Origin: Chitinophaga niabensis
GTDB lineage: Bacteria > Bacteroidota > Bacteroidia > Chitinophagales > Chitinophagaceae
Direction of reading: 5' to 3'
DNA: 64,000 nucleotides
NCBI RefSeq assembly: GCF_900129465.1
Contig: NZ_FSRA01000001.1
Location: 2,296,482 to 2,360,481 of the forward strand
Shown: one piece after another, positions 15,403-23,289 of the stretch
Layout: every line of letters starts with the position of its first letter
Numbering within the stretch: position 1 is the stretch's first letter
The notes under the pieces: generated by a model
What the model was told of the DNA's origin: nothing
The model's database searches: none
What the model saw: the letters and a program-made list of their open reading frames with translations, nothing else
Position numbers and translations under genes: made by a program

Positions 15403-16140
15403 ATGCAAATTAACAGCAAAGCGCTTCCCCTAGCACATGCTAAAGAAGTAGAGGATTTTATTAAGCAATTCAGATCTATTCAGAAAAGCTATAGTGATTT
15501 CACTATTATATCTGAACCAGAGAAATTTATTTTTGAGGTAAAGGATAGGGACGAAACATCAGGCTACTATTTTAGAATAAGCATGCCTGTTAAAGATCCT
15601 TCTAAAAGTGGCAACTACATCTATACTATTACATTATATCCATCTAACACCAACTCTCTCAAAGAAAGTCAAATAACACCTGACAGAATGGGGGCAATAG
15701 AATACTTCCACAAGTGGATAAACATAATAGAAGAGCATAATAAAATATCATTTACTGAGGAAAATCAGTTTGAAAAACAATATGAAAAGGAATTTTTTGA
15801 TGATTTTCAAATTATAGATGAAGATGCAGATTCAATGGCTTTTGATTTACCCAGGCAATTAGCTATTGATAATTTCTTAAATAGTGTTCAGGTTATCTTA
15901 GAAAGCAATAGAGAAAAGTACGATACTTCTGCTTTAATAGAAGAAACTAAAGAAATAAGGAGTGAAATTACTTCCTCAACAAAGAAAGGAACCATTAAAA
16001 GAATAAGTAAACTATTCTCAAAAATACGAATCAAAAAGTTTGGTCTTGAATTATTAAAGGATATTTTTAAAGATGGCGCGAAAGAAGTACTAAAAATCGC
16101 TTTTGAAGCTGCTATAAGATACGTTAGCAATCCTTCTTAA
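15403..16140 (+). CDS. Orphan protein of unknown function (245 aa), only plus-strand gene of the island
   Basis: 245 residues. Residues about 1-130 look like a compact alpha/beta domain (FIFEVKDRDETSGYYFRISM, then GNYIYTITLYPS). A highly charged helix follows at about 165-205. The basic, hydrophobic C-terminal tail (ISKLFSKIRIKKFGLELLKD, then KEVLKIAFEAAIRYV) could form amphipathic helices. No catalytic motif or family recognised. Its opposite direction and separate promoter make it a candidate cargo gene. Membrane-active effector is one possibility; this is speculation from the C-terminal amphipathicity. Confidence 0.6.
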   Translation: MQINSKALPLAHAKEVEDFIKQFRSIQKSYSDFTIISEPEKFIFEVKDRDETSGYYFRISMPVKDPSKSGNYIYTITLYPSNTNSLKESQITPDRMGAIEYFHKWINIIEEHNKISFTEENQFEKQYEKEFFDDFQIIDEDADSMAFDLPRQLAIDNFLNSVQVILESNREKYDTSALIEETKEIRSEITSSTKKGTIKRISKLFSKIRIKKFGLELLKDIFKDGAKEVLKIAFEAAIRYVSNPS

Positions 16141-16208
16141 TATAGATAAAAGCAGACTCTCATTAATGAGTAATCTACTTTCTAACATTTTTAGTTATCC
16201 ATTATTTC

Positions 16209-16547
16209 TCAAACTTGGTTTGGACTGTAAACTGTTTGTTTGTGTACCAAAACCTCTGGCTGATATGAATAAGTATGCGCTAAAGTAATTACTTCCCCAG
16301 TAGAAGGCACTGTATATTCATATACTGGACATTCCACCCTTTCTATTGTTCCTCTAAGCTGTTTTCCAATAAAGGAAGTGGCTTCTTCTTTAGTAAAAGT
16401 TGATGGGATATAGCATTTCTTAGCAGTCAGAAAGAAATTGCCTGTAGTTTGTGATTGAACCATCTCTACATCACCCTGTAATTGAAAAGCTATAAAAGTT
16501 TTCCCCTCCCTAGTTGTCCTTTGAACTGCATTGATAATAGTTACCAT
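16209..16547 (-). CDS. Small beta-rich protein, possible OB-fold/ssDNA-binding
   Basis: 112 residues, predominantly strand-forming (TFIAFQLQGDVEMVQSQTTG, then LRGTIERVECPVYEYTVPST) without membrane segments. The pattern of five short strands with a Gly-rich turn resembles small OB-fold proteins that bind single-stranded DNA in phages and islands. I cannot confirm this. If correct it would fit with the polymerase-like protein of the same element. Single gene, convergent with the 245-aa gene. Confidence 0.55.
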   Translation of the reverse strand: MVTIINAVQRTTREGKTFIAFQLQGDVEMVQSQTTGNFFLTAKKCYIPSTFTKEEATSFIGKQLRGTIERVECPVYEYTVPSTGEVITLAHTYSYQPEVLVHKQTVYSPNQV

Positions 16548-16584
16548 AAAGAATGATTTAACGATTTAAGTGATAGGATTAAAG

Positions 16585-16623
16585 GATCAGGTTCTACAAT
16601 CCACATAGGGGGTACACCTGATC
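16585..16623. repeat. Inverted repeat upstream of the 112-aa gene
   Basis: GATCAGGT (16585-16592) and its reverse complement ACCTGATC (16616-16623), separated by 23 bases. It lies in the 152-bp gap between the protease gene end and the 112-aa gene start. Possible operator or stem-loop; no further support. Confidence 0.4.
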
Positions 16624-16699
16624 GCAAAGGAAGGAAGGGTGGGATGAAATGAGTAGGGTTCTTTAGGAACGCATATATAATATAGGCATTAGACGTAGT

Positions 16700-17542
16700 C
16701 TATACTAAATTTACTTGAATGCCATTATTTTCAATTGTAGGGTCAAAGTTTTGTCTTATAATATCTATAAAGAAATCAATTCTAGTGCTTATAAGCAGAG
16801 ATTTATTTGCTATATATTCACGATTAATTCCTATTAACCTAGCAGTATGTAGATCAGATTTATCTTGCGATTCAACTAACCATAGTCCTCCACCACTCAT
16901 TCCATAGGGGTTAGGCCCTCTTTTCTTTTTCCCAGTATTTGTAAAGCTTGACACTTTGCCAATCGAGTAGTTCACTGCGAAATGGTGGTCTTCATTATAA
17001 CCTGGGATGTTAATATCACTTTTAGATAATCTTGTTACTAACGAGTACCCTGGATTTGAAATAAATACAGAACTTGATATTATCTCTTTCTTGGTATACG
17101 AAGATGGATATCCAATACACATGCACAAACTATTCTCTGTTTTTATATGGCCTGTTTTAATATGCCCCATTTCAAAGAACATATATTTTCTTTGAATAAA
17201 ATCAATTGTACTATCGTTTAGTTTTATTACAGCAATATCATAATGGTCTTGTTTTCTGTTTCCCCAAAAATGAGGATTCGTTTGGCAAATCTTCCCTCCA
17301 ATCGTTGAAACTTCACCATTCATAAGAAAGAATGGGCCTATCTCCCCCTTCAAGTCACACAATACATGGGCACATGAAAGAAGGTAGTGATTACCATTAT
17401 GTCTAAGCAGCAATCCAGAACCCCATGGGATGAGAATTTTTGTATTCTTTTTATAAATAAAAAGTTCACAGGTAGCAGTTAGTATAATTTCTGAAAAATG
17501 CTTTGTTATACTTTTTAAACTTTCAATTTTCTCATCATTCAT
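16700..17542 (-). CDS. Trypsin-like serine protease, cytoplasmic
   Basis: 280 residues with a complete chymotrypsin-fold triad. His59 is in LLSCAHVL, Asp102 in DIAVIKL, and Ser216 in NPYGMSGGGLW. There is no signal peptide, so the enzyme probably acts inside the cell. That is unusual for housekeeping trypsin-like proteases but common for protease effectors of defence systems. A 5-residue direct repeat (GHIKTGHIKT, about 126-135) reflects a small tandem duplication. It lies in a run of minus-strand cargo genes (membrane protein, AlbA_2 protein). Substrate unknown. Confidence 0.85.
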   Translation of the reverse strand: MNDEKIESLKSITKHFSEIILTATCELFIYKKNTKILIPWGSGLLLRHNGNHYLLSCAHVLCDLKGEIGPFFLMNGEVSTIGGKICQTNPHFWGNRKQDHYDIAVIKLNDSTIDFIQRKYMFFEMGHIKTGHIKTENSLCMCIGYPSSYTKKEIISSSVFISNPGYSLVTRLSKSDINIPGYNEDHHFAVNYSIGKVSSFTNTGKKKRGPNPYGMSGGGLWLVESQDKSDLHTARLIGINREYIANKSLLISTRIDFFIDIIRQNFDPTIENNGIQVNLV

Positions 17543-17815
17543 TTTACAGCACTATTGAGGAAACAATTAAAATGAAATTAATGCTATTATATATATTATG
17601 GAAATAGGGTTTTGTTTTTTCATCTATAGGCTTATATCTCTGGTAAAGAGCATGGCTAATAGATGCTGATGAACTGTTTAAGTTCTGATTATCAGCTTCT
17701 ATCCAATTCTACAAGTCAATTATCTGTATCTGCTGTATAAAGACAAATGTTTTCGAGTAGACCTTGAGTAAACATAGGCCTCTTAACTCCAATTTCAGCC
17801 ATGATAATTATCATT
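17543..17815. other. Gap between the two-TM protein and protease genes
   Basis: AT-rich 273 bp that should contain the protease promoter; no consensus pair found. A 28-codon minus-strand frame (17716-17802) reads MAEIGVKRPMFTQGLLENIC and onward. It lacks a ribosome site and may be a remnant of a lost gene. Confidence 0.35.
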
Positions 17816-18475
17816 TTAATGTCTGTCAAACCAAATTAAATCTCTTTCATATTGAGGCATTCTATTATTATACACATCACTATATTCAATTATAAGTTTA
17901 TACCTACCAAGAGTCCTTCTTAATGTTGTTCTATCTTCTTCAAATTTCAAAAGATAACTTTCTTCTAAGTCATGAATTGAATATTTTAACAACTCATACT
18001 TCTCTTGAGGAGATAAGACTACATTATTCAGATTCCCTGTGTAGTTATCAAACATTGTAGCTATTCCTGATAAACAATTAAATATGCCATCCTTAATTTC
18101 TCCAGAATCTCTATCTTCCAAATAATAGTTATTTATGATCAAGGGGCCAATACCTTTATTCTGCATAAATAATTTAATTTTATCCTCTCCATCAAAATAG
18201 CCTACATGCATTAATGGCCTTTGCTTTTGTTGATCAAGAATAATATTTGACTGATTTCTCTGATCAGCAATTGTTCCAAGAAGTAAAGTAATTAATACTC
18301 CAGCTAAGGCAATAAGAGGCATAAAAGTTCCATTTAGATATTCACCTAAATTTGCCCAATCTTCAATATCGTCTGACAGCTGGTTATTACCAAATTTTAC
18401 ATAGAAAACAAAAAAGGGGAGGATTAGTAAAACTAGACCAACCAGGAATATAATAAATCTCCAAAAATTGCTCAT
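17816..18475 (-). CDS. Two-TM membrane protein, putAbiC-like N-terminus
   Basis: 219 residues. TM1 is at about 5-27 (FIIFLVGLVLLILPFFVFYV). A short loop with EDWANLGEYLNGTFMPLIAL leads into TM2 (about 52-70), and a soluble domain of 140 residues follows. The pattern 'W-x-x-(F/L)-G-x-Y-(L)-x-G-x-x-x-P' before TM2 is the one seen in putative phage abortive-infection proteins of the AbiC-like type. The soluble domain is not recognised. It lies 63 bp downstream of the AlbA_2 gene and 273 bp upstream of the protease. Defence function is inference from this pattern and context. Confidence 0.65.
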   Translation of the reverse strand: MSNFWRFIIFLVGLVLLILPFFVFYVKFGNNQLSDDIEDWANLGEYLNGTFMPLIALAGVLITLLLGTIADQRNQSNIILDQQKQRPLMHVGYFDGEDKIKLFMQNKGIGPLIINNYYLEDRDSGEIKDGIFNCLSGIATMFDNYTGNLNNVVLSPQEKYELLKYSIHDLEESYLLKFEEDRTTLRRTLGRYKLIIEYSDVYNNRMPQYERDLIWFDRH

Positions 18476-18538
18476 AAGTAAGGGTTAAATACATTAGTGA
18501 TTAAAATAAACTTATACAGAAACTGTTTGTATTAAAGG

Positions 18539-19723
18539 TCATATTTTTTGAAGAATATCAGAAGGGCACATTTCATATCCAGCACTTTGCCATATTACAT
18601 GAAACATAGAAGCTATTGCCTTCTTAAAATCTTGCTCAAAAGACTGAATAACTATAACAGGAAACTGAATATTGGGAGTTCTAAAGCTTTTTCTTTGCCT
18701 GTAACTTCCAGAAAAAGGCACTCCCTCTAAATTATTCAGAGCCAAAGAGATACAAAAAGGGCCTTCAACTTCTATTGTAGAAAAATAAACAAATGCTTTC
18801 TTTAACTGTTCTAGCAAACAACTAGCTAATAGTTCTCCAGACAAGCTATAGTAACCACTTCCATCTTGGCTAAAAACACCTGTAGTGAAAATTTCAATAG
18901 AACCATCTCTAAAGATTAAATTATAAGAATAAAGGTCATTATATGGATGAGAATGAATAATAAACCCCTCAAAACAATGATTATAATTATATCCTTCTGA
19001 CATAATAGGAGACAGCATCTGAATCATATCATTTTGTGCAGTACTTGGCAAGAATTCTAAAGTAGAATTACCCATGTTTGACAATGGAATAATATGTATT
19101 AAAATTCCTGGCACTAAACCAATATTATCCCAGAAATGATTATTGCGAACTTCATTTATCCTAGAATAAATAAATTCTTTCGCTTTTTCTCTTATTTCCA
19201 TATTTTTAATAAAAAGGCTATATAATTCATGAGTGCCAAGTAAATATTTCCCAGCATTTCCTCTTCTATAGAATTTACTAGATTTTCTGAAACTCACCCT
19301 TGTAGGTAATGATAGATTTTTAGGAATAGATATTGCAAATACTTTACATCCATTAACTACCAATAGTTCACTAAAGGCTAAATGGTTCAGTTGAGGATCT
19401 GTACTATTTCTGACAATTTCCTCAATTTTATTTTTCTCATTGTCATAATTATCTATAAGAACTCCATTTTCAGAAGGTAATTTAGGGATTCCTGTATTCT
19501 GATTATTCTCATTCTTTTCATCCTCTAGACCAAAAATAATTATCCCCCCTTCTGTATTGTGAAAAGCAGTTATATCAGCTAAAAACTCTGATTTTTCACC
19601 ATCATCTTTTAGCTTAAAATCCCTTTTATAATCTAGAGTTAGAGATTCAGGAATCTGATCGTCTATTAACGACAAAATATCTGCATTTAAAAGTTCAGTA
19701 ACCTTCTTCCCTCTTAATAACAT
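18539..19723 (-). CDS. Schlafen/AlbA_2-domain ATP-binding protein
   Basis: 394 residues. The N-terminal 170 residues carry the AlbA_2 (Schlafen-like) signature: ESLTLDYKRDF (about 25-35), FLADITAFHNTEGGIIIFGL (about 48-67) and FYRRGNAGKYLL (about 151-162). The C-terminal 220 residues, rich in aromatic amino acids, are not recognised. AlbA_2 proteins are frequent in mobile elements as putative regulators, nucleic-acid-binding proteins or defence factors; eukaryotic Schlafens cleave tRNA or restrict viruses. No other catalytic motif is visible. It lies in the same direction as the two-TM and protease genes, 68 bp after the polymerase-like gene end. Confidence 0.85.
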   Translation of the reverse strand: MLLRGKKVTELLNADILSLIDDQIPESLTLDYKRDFKLKDDGEKSEFLADITAFHNTEGGIIIFGLEDEKNENNQNTGIPKLPSENGVLIDNYDNEKNKIEEIVRNSTDPQLNHLAFSELLVVNGCKVFAISIPKNLSLPTRVSFRKSSKFYRRGNAGKYLLGTHELYSLFIKNMEIREKAKEFIYSRINEVRNNHFWDNIGLVPGILIHIIPLSNMGNSTLEFLPSTAQNDMIQMLSPIMSEGYNYNHCFEGFIIHSHPYNDLYSYNLIFRDGSIEIFTTGVFSQDGSGYYSLSGELLASCLLEQLKKAFVYFSTIEVEGPFCISLALNNLEGVPFSGSYRQRKSFRTPNIQFPVIVIQSFEQDFKKAIASMFHVIWQSAGYEMCPSDILQKI

Positions 19724-19791
19724 ATTTATAATTTATAAACTAACAATACCTTATACACAATATTTACTAAATATACCTATATAAATAATAA

Positions 19792-21357
19792 TTACATTAT
19801 CTTTCCTAAATACCACCCCAACCCTGTATAGTTAAGCATTTCAGCCATATTCCCATAATTCATTCTTAAAATTTCCCTTAGTAACACTCCCTTCCCCCAG
19901 TATTCCCTTTTCATACTTGGCTTTAAACCAATACACTTTTCCAGTTCCTCAATGGCTACCTTTTCTACCAGATCTACATGGGTAAGAGTAGTTACTACTG
20001 AATCATGGATTGTCCAGAATGGAACATTGGGATGTTCTTTGGCTATTCTCAAACCAATCCTTTTTAAAAAGATGTAACTTTCTATCTGCTGCAATAATAT
20101 TGGCAGATTCTCTTTCTGGGCTGATTTAATCAATTTAAAACAATTATAGACTGTTGGGTATGTTTCCTTAAATAACCTCTTATATCCAGCCTCCTTTTGG
20201 CCTAAAAACCTATTGTCTGTGAATAGCACCATGAACATCAAAGGTTTCAATTCTTTTTGTATATCTAACTTATCTCCTGTTTTCTCCAAAATATTCTTTT
20301 GGAATTTTTCATAAAACCTTCCACTGGATACAGCATCTATAAATTCTTTAAGATCAGCTGGAATGCTTGATAATAAAGGGGTTGATGTACTTTTAAGAAA
20401 CTTAATGAAATATTTATGTTTATGTGTTGTAGGAAATATGGTAGTTATAGGGAGGTATAGGTTAGATATCGATAAGTTAGGATTTTTGTTTTCCCAAAAT
20501 TCAGGATTGAATAAGATTGTGCTTAAATATGGCTGTGAATTTGACAGATCTATAGCAACCAAACTTTCACCTTTGTAACTTAATGCATGCCTAATTTCCT
20601 TCTTGCTATAGGTTAACACAGAATGAAGCCTATGAACGTTATCATCTGTATGTGGGTCTAAATCTCCATTCTTTACCCTGTAGATATTTCTCACCATATT
20701 GGCATTCTGATTAAATGGGTGCTTTACCCTACCTGTTTTATGATCAGTATCCCATCTACTTTTATCTGCTTTCTTATATTTAAACACCTTCTCTGCATAT
20801 TCATTTGCCAATTTATCATCAATCTCCAATCCACCATCCTCATACCATTTGTAAACCCCTTTAGTATAAGCCTTATCATAGGGAGGTATAGCAAAAAGCT
20901 GCTTTTTACCTATTGTTTTTATCTCCCTTGTTTTGCCTATATTCCTATTGCCTCTTTTTATGATCTTGTTTTTCCTATTAGCTATTAGTTTTTTTTGAAG
21001 GGTAAAATCAGTAATTTCAGTTGGGATAACACTTGTCTGGTATTGCTCTGTAAACCTATATCCCTTTGATTTTTCATCGACTACATACTGATTATCACAC
21101 TCTATAATTCCTTCATCAAGCAATAGCTTAATGTAATCCAGATAATTGCTACCAAGGATGTTCTTTAAAATGGTTGCATTTATAGGGATAAAGCCATTCT
21201 TCAATTCAATATCCTTGTTATTAGCAGGGATTTCTGTTATTACATTTAATAAGTAAAGCAGCTTATCCTTTTTAAATGGTTTGATGGACATTTCCCCTTT
21301 ATCCACCAAACCATTAATATTTATATTATTAGGTACAAATAGTACAGTGTTTGCCAT
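19792..21357 (-). CDS. Divergent single-subunit polymerase-like protein (family A / T7 RNAP palm motifs)
   Basis: 521 residues. About residues 55-105 look like a winged helix (NATILKNILGSNYLDYIKLL). The C-terminal half has three motifs in the order and approximate spacing of the polymerase A palm. Motif A is VAIDLSNSQPYLS with Asp270 (compare DYSQIELR in DNA Pol I). Motif B is KELKPLMFMVLF with Lys371 and an aromatic residue eight positions on, Phe379, as in T7 RNA polymerase Lys631/Tyr639. Motif C is FWTIHDSVVTT with Asp452, matching VHDE in Pol I and HDSFGT in T7 RNAP. LLQQIESYIFLKRIG (about 421-435) resembles the conserved Gln segment that precedes motif C. No exonuclease domain is visible. 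Likely the replication polymerase or primase of the element; whether it makes DNA or RNA is open. Confidence 0.65.
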   Translation of the reverse strand: MANTVLFVPNNININGLVDKGEMSIKPFKKDKLLYLLNVITEIPANNKDIELKNGFIPINATILKNILGSNYLDYIKLLLDEGIIECDNQYVVDEKSKGYRFTEQYQTSVIPTEITDFTLQKKLIANRKNKIIKRGNRNIGKTREIKTIGKKQLFAIPPYDKAYTKGVYKWYEDGGLEIDDKLANEYAEKVFKYKKADKSRWDTDHKTGRVKHPFNQNANMVRNIYRVKNGDLDPHTDDNVHRLHSVLTYSKKEIRHALSYKGESLVAIDLSNSQPYLSTILFNPEFWENKNPNLSISNLYLPITTIFPTTHKHKYFIKFLKSTSTPLLSSIPADLKEFIDAVSSGRFYEKFQKNILEKTGDKLDIQKELKPLMFMVLFTDNRFLGQKEAGYKRLFKETYPTVYNCFKLIKSAQKENLPILLQQIESYIFLKRIGLRIAKEHPNVPFWTIHDSVVTTLTHVDLVEKVAIEELEKCIGLKPSMKREYWGKGVLLREILRMNYGNMAEMLNYTGLGWYLGKIM

Positions 21358-21542
21358 TTAGTCACGCTTTAAGTATAACAAGGCTATCAAACGTTAATCC
21401 AATAGGGCAATTAGTGACGTATTTGGGGGAAATAAGGTACAGGATGGTTGGTTGGTCTGACAAATTTGCATTATTACAGTGGGGTAGTCATACTTTACAA
21501 CTAACTGACAGCCTACCTCGTACACAAAATGCTAAATACACG

Positions 21543-21728
21543 CTACATTTTTAATGAGAACCAAGTAAGCAACAGCACAACAAAGCCTATAACCACTTCA
21601 ATTATAGTATCCTTTAAGCGCCTGGGATAATTATTACAGTTAGACCACGAAAGGATTACTCCACCAATTATCCAGCATAATAATAGAATTAAAGGAAGCG
21701 AAAGTATAAGGCTGGAAATATCACTCAT
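21543..21728 (-). CDS. Small two-TM membrane protein
   Basis: 61 residues, two hydrophobic helices (SLILSLPLILLLCWIIGGVI and TIIEVVIGFVVLLLTWF) joined by a basic loop. It lies between the polymerase-like gene and the integrase gene on the same strand. No family recognised. Small membrane peptides of this kind in islands may be holin-like or toxin-like, but there is no specific evidence here. Confidence 0.55.
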   Translation of the reverse strand: MSDISSLILSLPLILLLCWIIGGVILSWSNCNNYPRRLKDTIIEVVIGFVVLLLTWFSLKM

Positions 21729-21763
21729 TGAATAATTTTTTAAATATTAGAACCACCAAACTG

Positions 21764-22984
21764 TTAGTTCCTGCTCAAATTGATTGCAGGAAGGCTAACA
21801 GCAGGCTTATTTACACTGACATAATTCCTCATAGCTGTCTCTATAGTACTATGCCCCATTAAATAGGCAACATCAGTAACAGGCATACCTTGTTGCACTG
21901 CTCTTGTTCCAAAACAATGTCTAGCCACATACAAGTCCTTATCTCCAATACCCAGCTTTATCATTACAGGCTTAAATATTCTCCTTTGCAGCATTCTATC
22001 ATCGATTGATAGACCATAAGGTGATAAGAATACAAAGTCATCAGGTGCCTTCATTTCCATCTGGGGTATAAGAAGTAGTCTCAGGTCATCACTCATGGGT
22101 AAATATCTAGTATTCCCCATCTTGGTATCCTTCCTGATCCTTGCAGCATGATTAGCCCCTTTTATAGTACGAGCAAAAGCCTCTGAAATTTCAATCTGCC
22201 CTTTCTCAAGGTCAATGTGCCTCACCCTTAGCCCTATAGCTTCTGCATTCCTTACACCAGTATGAAATATGAATAGAAGGAAAGGATAGTAGTAAGAGTG
22301 TTTAAACCTGGATGCAGGAGGACAATATGTATCATTCCTTATAGCTTTTAAAAAGCTGGAAATCTCCTTTTCAGAGATAGGCTCTCTTCTGGCAGTTTTC
22401 TTCTTATTCTTATCCTTTTTCCTACATACATCAGCTAAATAGTTTTGCGTAATAATCCCATTAGTCAGAAGCCAGATAAAGAAGGTTTTCAGATAGTGTA
22501 ATCTTCTGTTATAAGTAGTAACAGCCCAATCTTCTGCATTCAGCTTTTCTGCTATAAGTTCGATTGGTACATCTACCCATTTTTCCAGCACCTTCCTTGT
22601 ATATAGATAGTCAATGGAATTTTCCACATCAATATTCCTGATGTTATTACCCCAAACATTAAATTTTGCTGCCAGTTCGTGAAGAAAGAGAAGATGTACA
22701 GGCCCTGCAATAACTGCTGGTAATTCTTCTAAGGTTTTGACCTTTGCTGGCTTAATTGTTACAGGAGGTTTGTACTTTTCTAATGAAGGATCAAAGTACC
22801 CTTTCATTATATCAAGCTTGATTTCTGCTGCTTTTACTGTAGCATAGTGGATATTTTCTGGGGTATAAGAATAAGGCAGGTTTAACTGATGCCTTTGCTT
22901 ATTATGCCTCCATCGTAATCTTATCCTACCCAAATGGTTATCTATGCTTATCTCTCCTTTAGGAGTCCTTTTTCCATAACCCAT
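21764..22984 (-). CDS. Tyrosine-family integrase of the island
   Basis: 406 residues. An Arm-type N-terminal domain (LGRIRLRWRHNKQRHQLNLP) is followed by a SAM-like core-binding domain (about 95-185) and a catalytic domain. The catalytic residues are visible: Arg245 (HTGVRNAEAIGLR), Arg355 (YVARHCFGTRAV, with Tyr in place of the first His of the HxxR box, common in this clade), His378 (LMGHSTIETA) and nucleophile Tyr388 (MRNYVSV). It lies 106 bp from the right attachment site, the usual position for an enzyme that targets tRNA genes. The start at 22984 is the first Met after the arm site. Confidence 0.95.
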   Translation of the reverse strand: MGYGKRTPKGEISIDNHLGRIRLRWRHNKQRHQLNLPYSYTPENIHYATVKAAEIKLDIMKGYFDPSLEKYKPPVTIKPAKVKTLEELPAVIAGPVHLLFLHELAAKFNVWGNNIRNIDVENSIDYLYTRKVLEKWVDVPIELIAEKLNAEDWAVTTYNRRLHYLKTFFIWLLTNGIITQNYLADVCRKKDKNKKKTARREPISEKEISSFLKAIRNDTYCPPASRFKHSYYYPFLLFIFHTGVRNAEAIGLRVRHIDLEKGQIEISEAFARTIKGANHAARIRKDTKMGNTRYLPMSDDLRLLLIPQMEMKAPDDFVFLSPYGLSIDDRMLQRRIFKPVMIKLGIGDKDLYVARHCFGTRAVQQGMPVTDVAYLMGHSTIETAMRNYVSVNKPAVSLPAINLSRN

Positions 22985-23007
22985 TTATACCCCAAATTGA
23001 AGGTGAA

Positions 23008-23024
23008 GGGGCCAGATTGGGTTA
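23008..23024 (+). repeat. Right subterminal inverted repeat (possible integrase arm site)
   Basis: GGGGCCAGATTGGGTTA, a 15/17 inverted match to 12371-12387, 66 bp inside the right attachment core and just upstream of the integrase start. Confidence 0.5.
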
Positions 23025-23059
23025 TTTCTTAATTGAAGAAGGAAGAAGTGACAAGACAC

Positions 23060-23091
23060 AAAAAAAGGCCATACCATTTCTGATACAGCCT
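23060..23091 (-). terminator. Terminator of tRNA-Pro
   Basis: 11-4-11 hairpin (23066-23091; GAAA loop on the minus strand) followed by a T run. It lies directly after the tRNA on the minus strand and has the same architecture as the module at 9836, 10936 and 12197, but with different stem bases. It is part of the island-supplied right end. Confidence 0.8.
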
Positions 23092-23145
23092 AAAGCTTGT
23101 CGGGACGACTAGATTCGAACTAGCGACCTCTTGCACCCCATGCAA
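23091..23145. repeat. Right attachment site (overlaps intact tRNA-Pro 3' half)
   Basis: 55 bp identical to 12223-12277. It contains the anticodon loop, T arm, acceptor 3' strand and nine downstream bases, so integration restores a complete tRNA gene. Confidence 0.93.
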
Positions 23146-23173
23146 GCGCGCTACCGGGCTGCGCTACGTCCCG
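23100..23173 (-). tRNA. tRNA-Pro(GGG)
   Basis: 74 nt cloverleaf on the minus strand. The acceptor stem is CGGGACG/CGTCCCG. The D arm region is GCGCAGCCCGGTAGCGC. The anticodon stem CTTGC/GCAAG encloses the loop ATGGGGT, with GGG at positions 34-36. The T arm is GCTAG-TTCGAAT-CTAGT and the discriminator is A. CCA is not encoded. It is the insertion target of the island. Confidence 0.95.
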
Positions 23174-23204
23174 AAAACCGGTACCCGTTCTATTTGACGG
23201 GATG

Positions 23205-23212
23205 CAAAAGTA
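23205..23212 (-). promoter_or_regulatory. -7 box of the tRNA-Pro promoter
   Basis: TACTTTTG on the minus strand matches TAnnTTTG. A TTTT (not TTTG) lies 19 bases upstream (23232-23235). It would start transcription about 25 nt before the tRNA 5' end. Confidence 0.5.
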
Positions 23213-23289
23213 AACATTAATTTGATTTATAAAAATTATTAGCCCCCTTTTTATCCCAATTTCAGGGAACAGACGAAAGCATAAATGCT

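Larger units (their letters stand above)
12223..23145. mobile_element. Integrative element inserted in tRNA-Pro(GGG)
   Basis: A perfect 55-bp direct repeat (12223-12277 and 23091-23145) encloses about 10.8 kb. The right copy is the 3' half of an intact tRNA-Pro gene; the left copy is the same tRNA 3' half without the rest. A tyrosine integrase gene lies immediately inside the right copy, as is typical of tRNA-targeting islands. The contents are clearly richer in A+T than the flanks, and all genes but one run on the minus strand. No relaxase, type IV secretion or virion gene was recognised, so it may be a satellite or helper-dependent island. Cargo: a polymerase-like protein, DUF3871, a protease, an AlbA_2 protein and orphans. 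Confidence 0.93.

Noticed and set aside
17716..17802. 28-residue minus-strand reading frame before the protease gene.
   Set aside because: Short, no ribosome site and no homologue recognised; mentioned only as a possible remnant.
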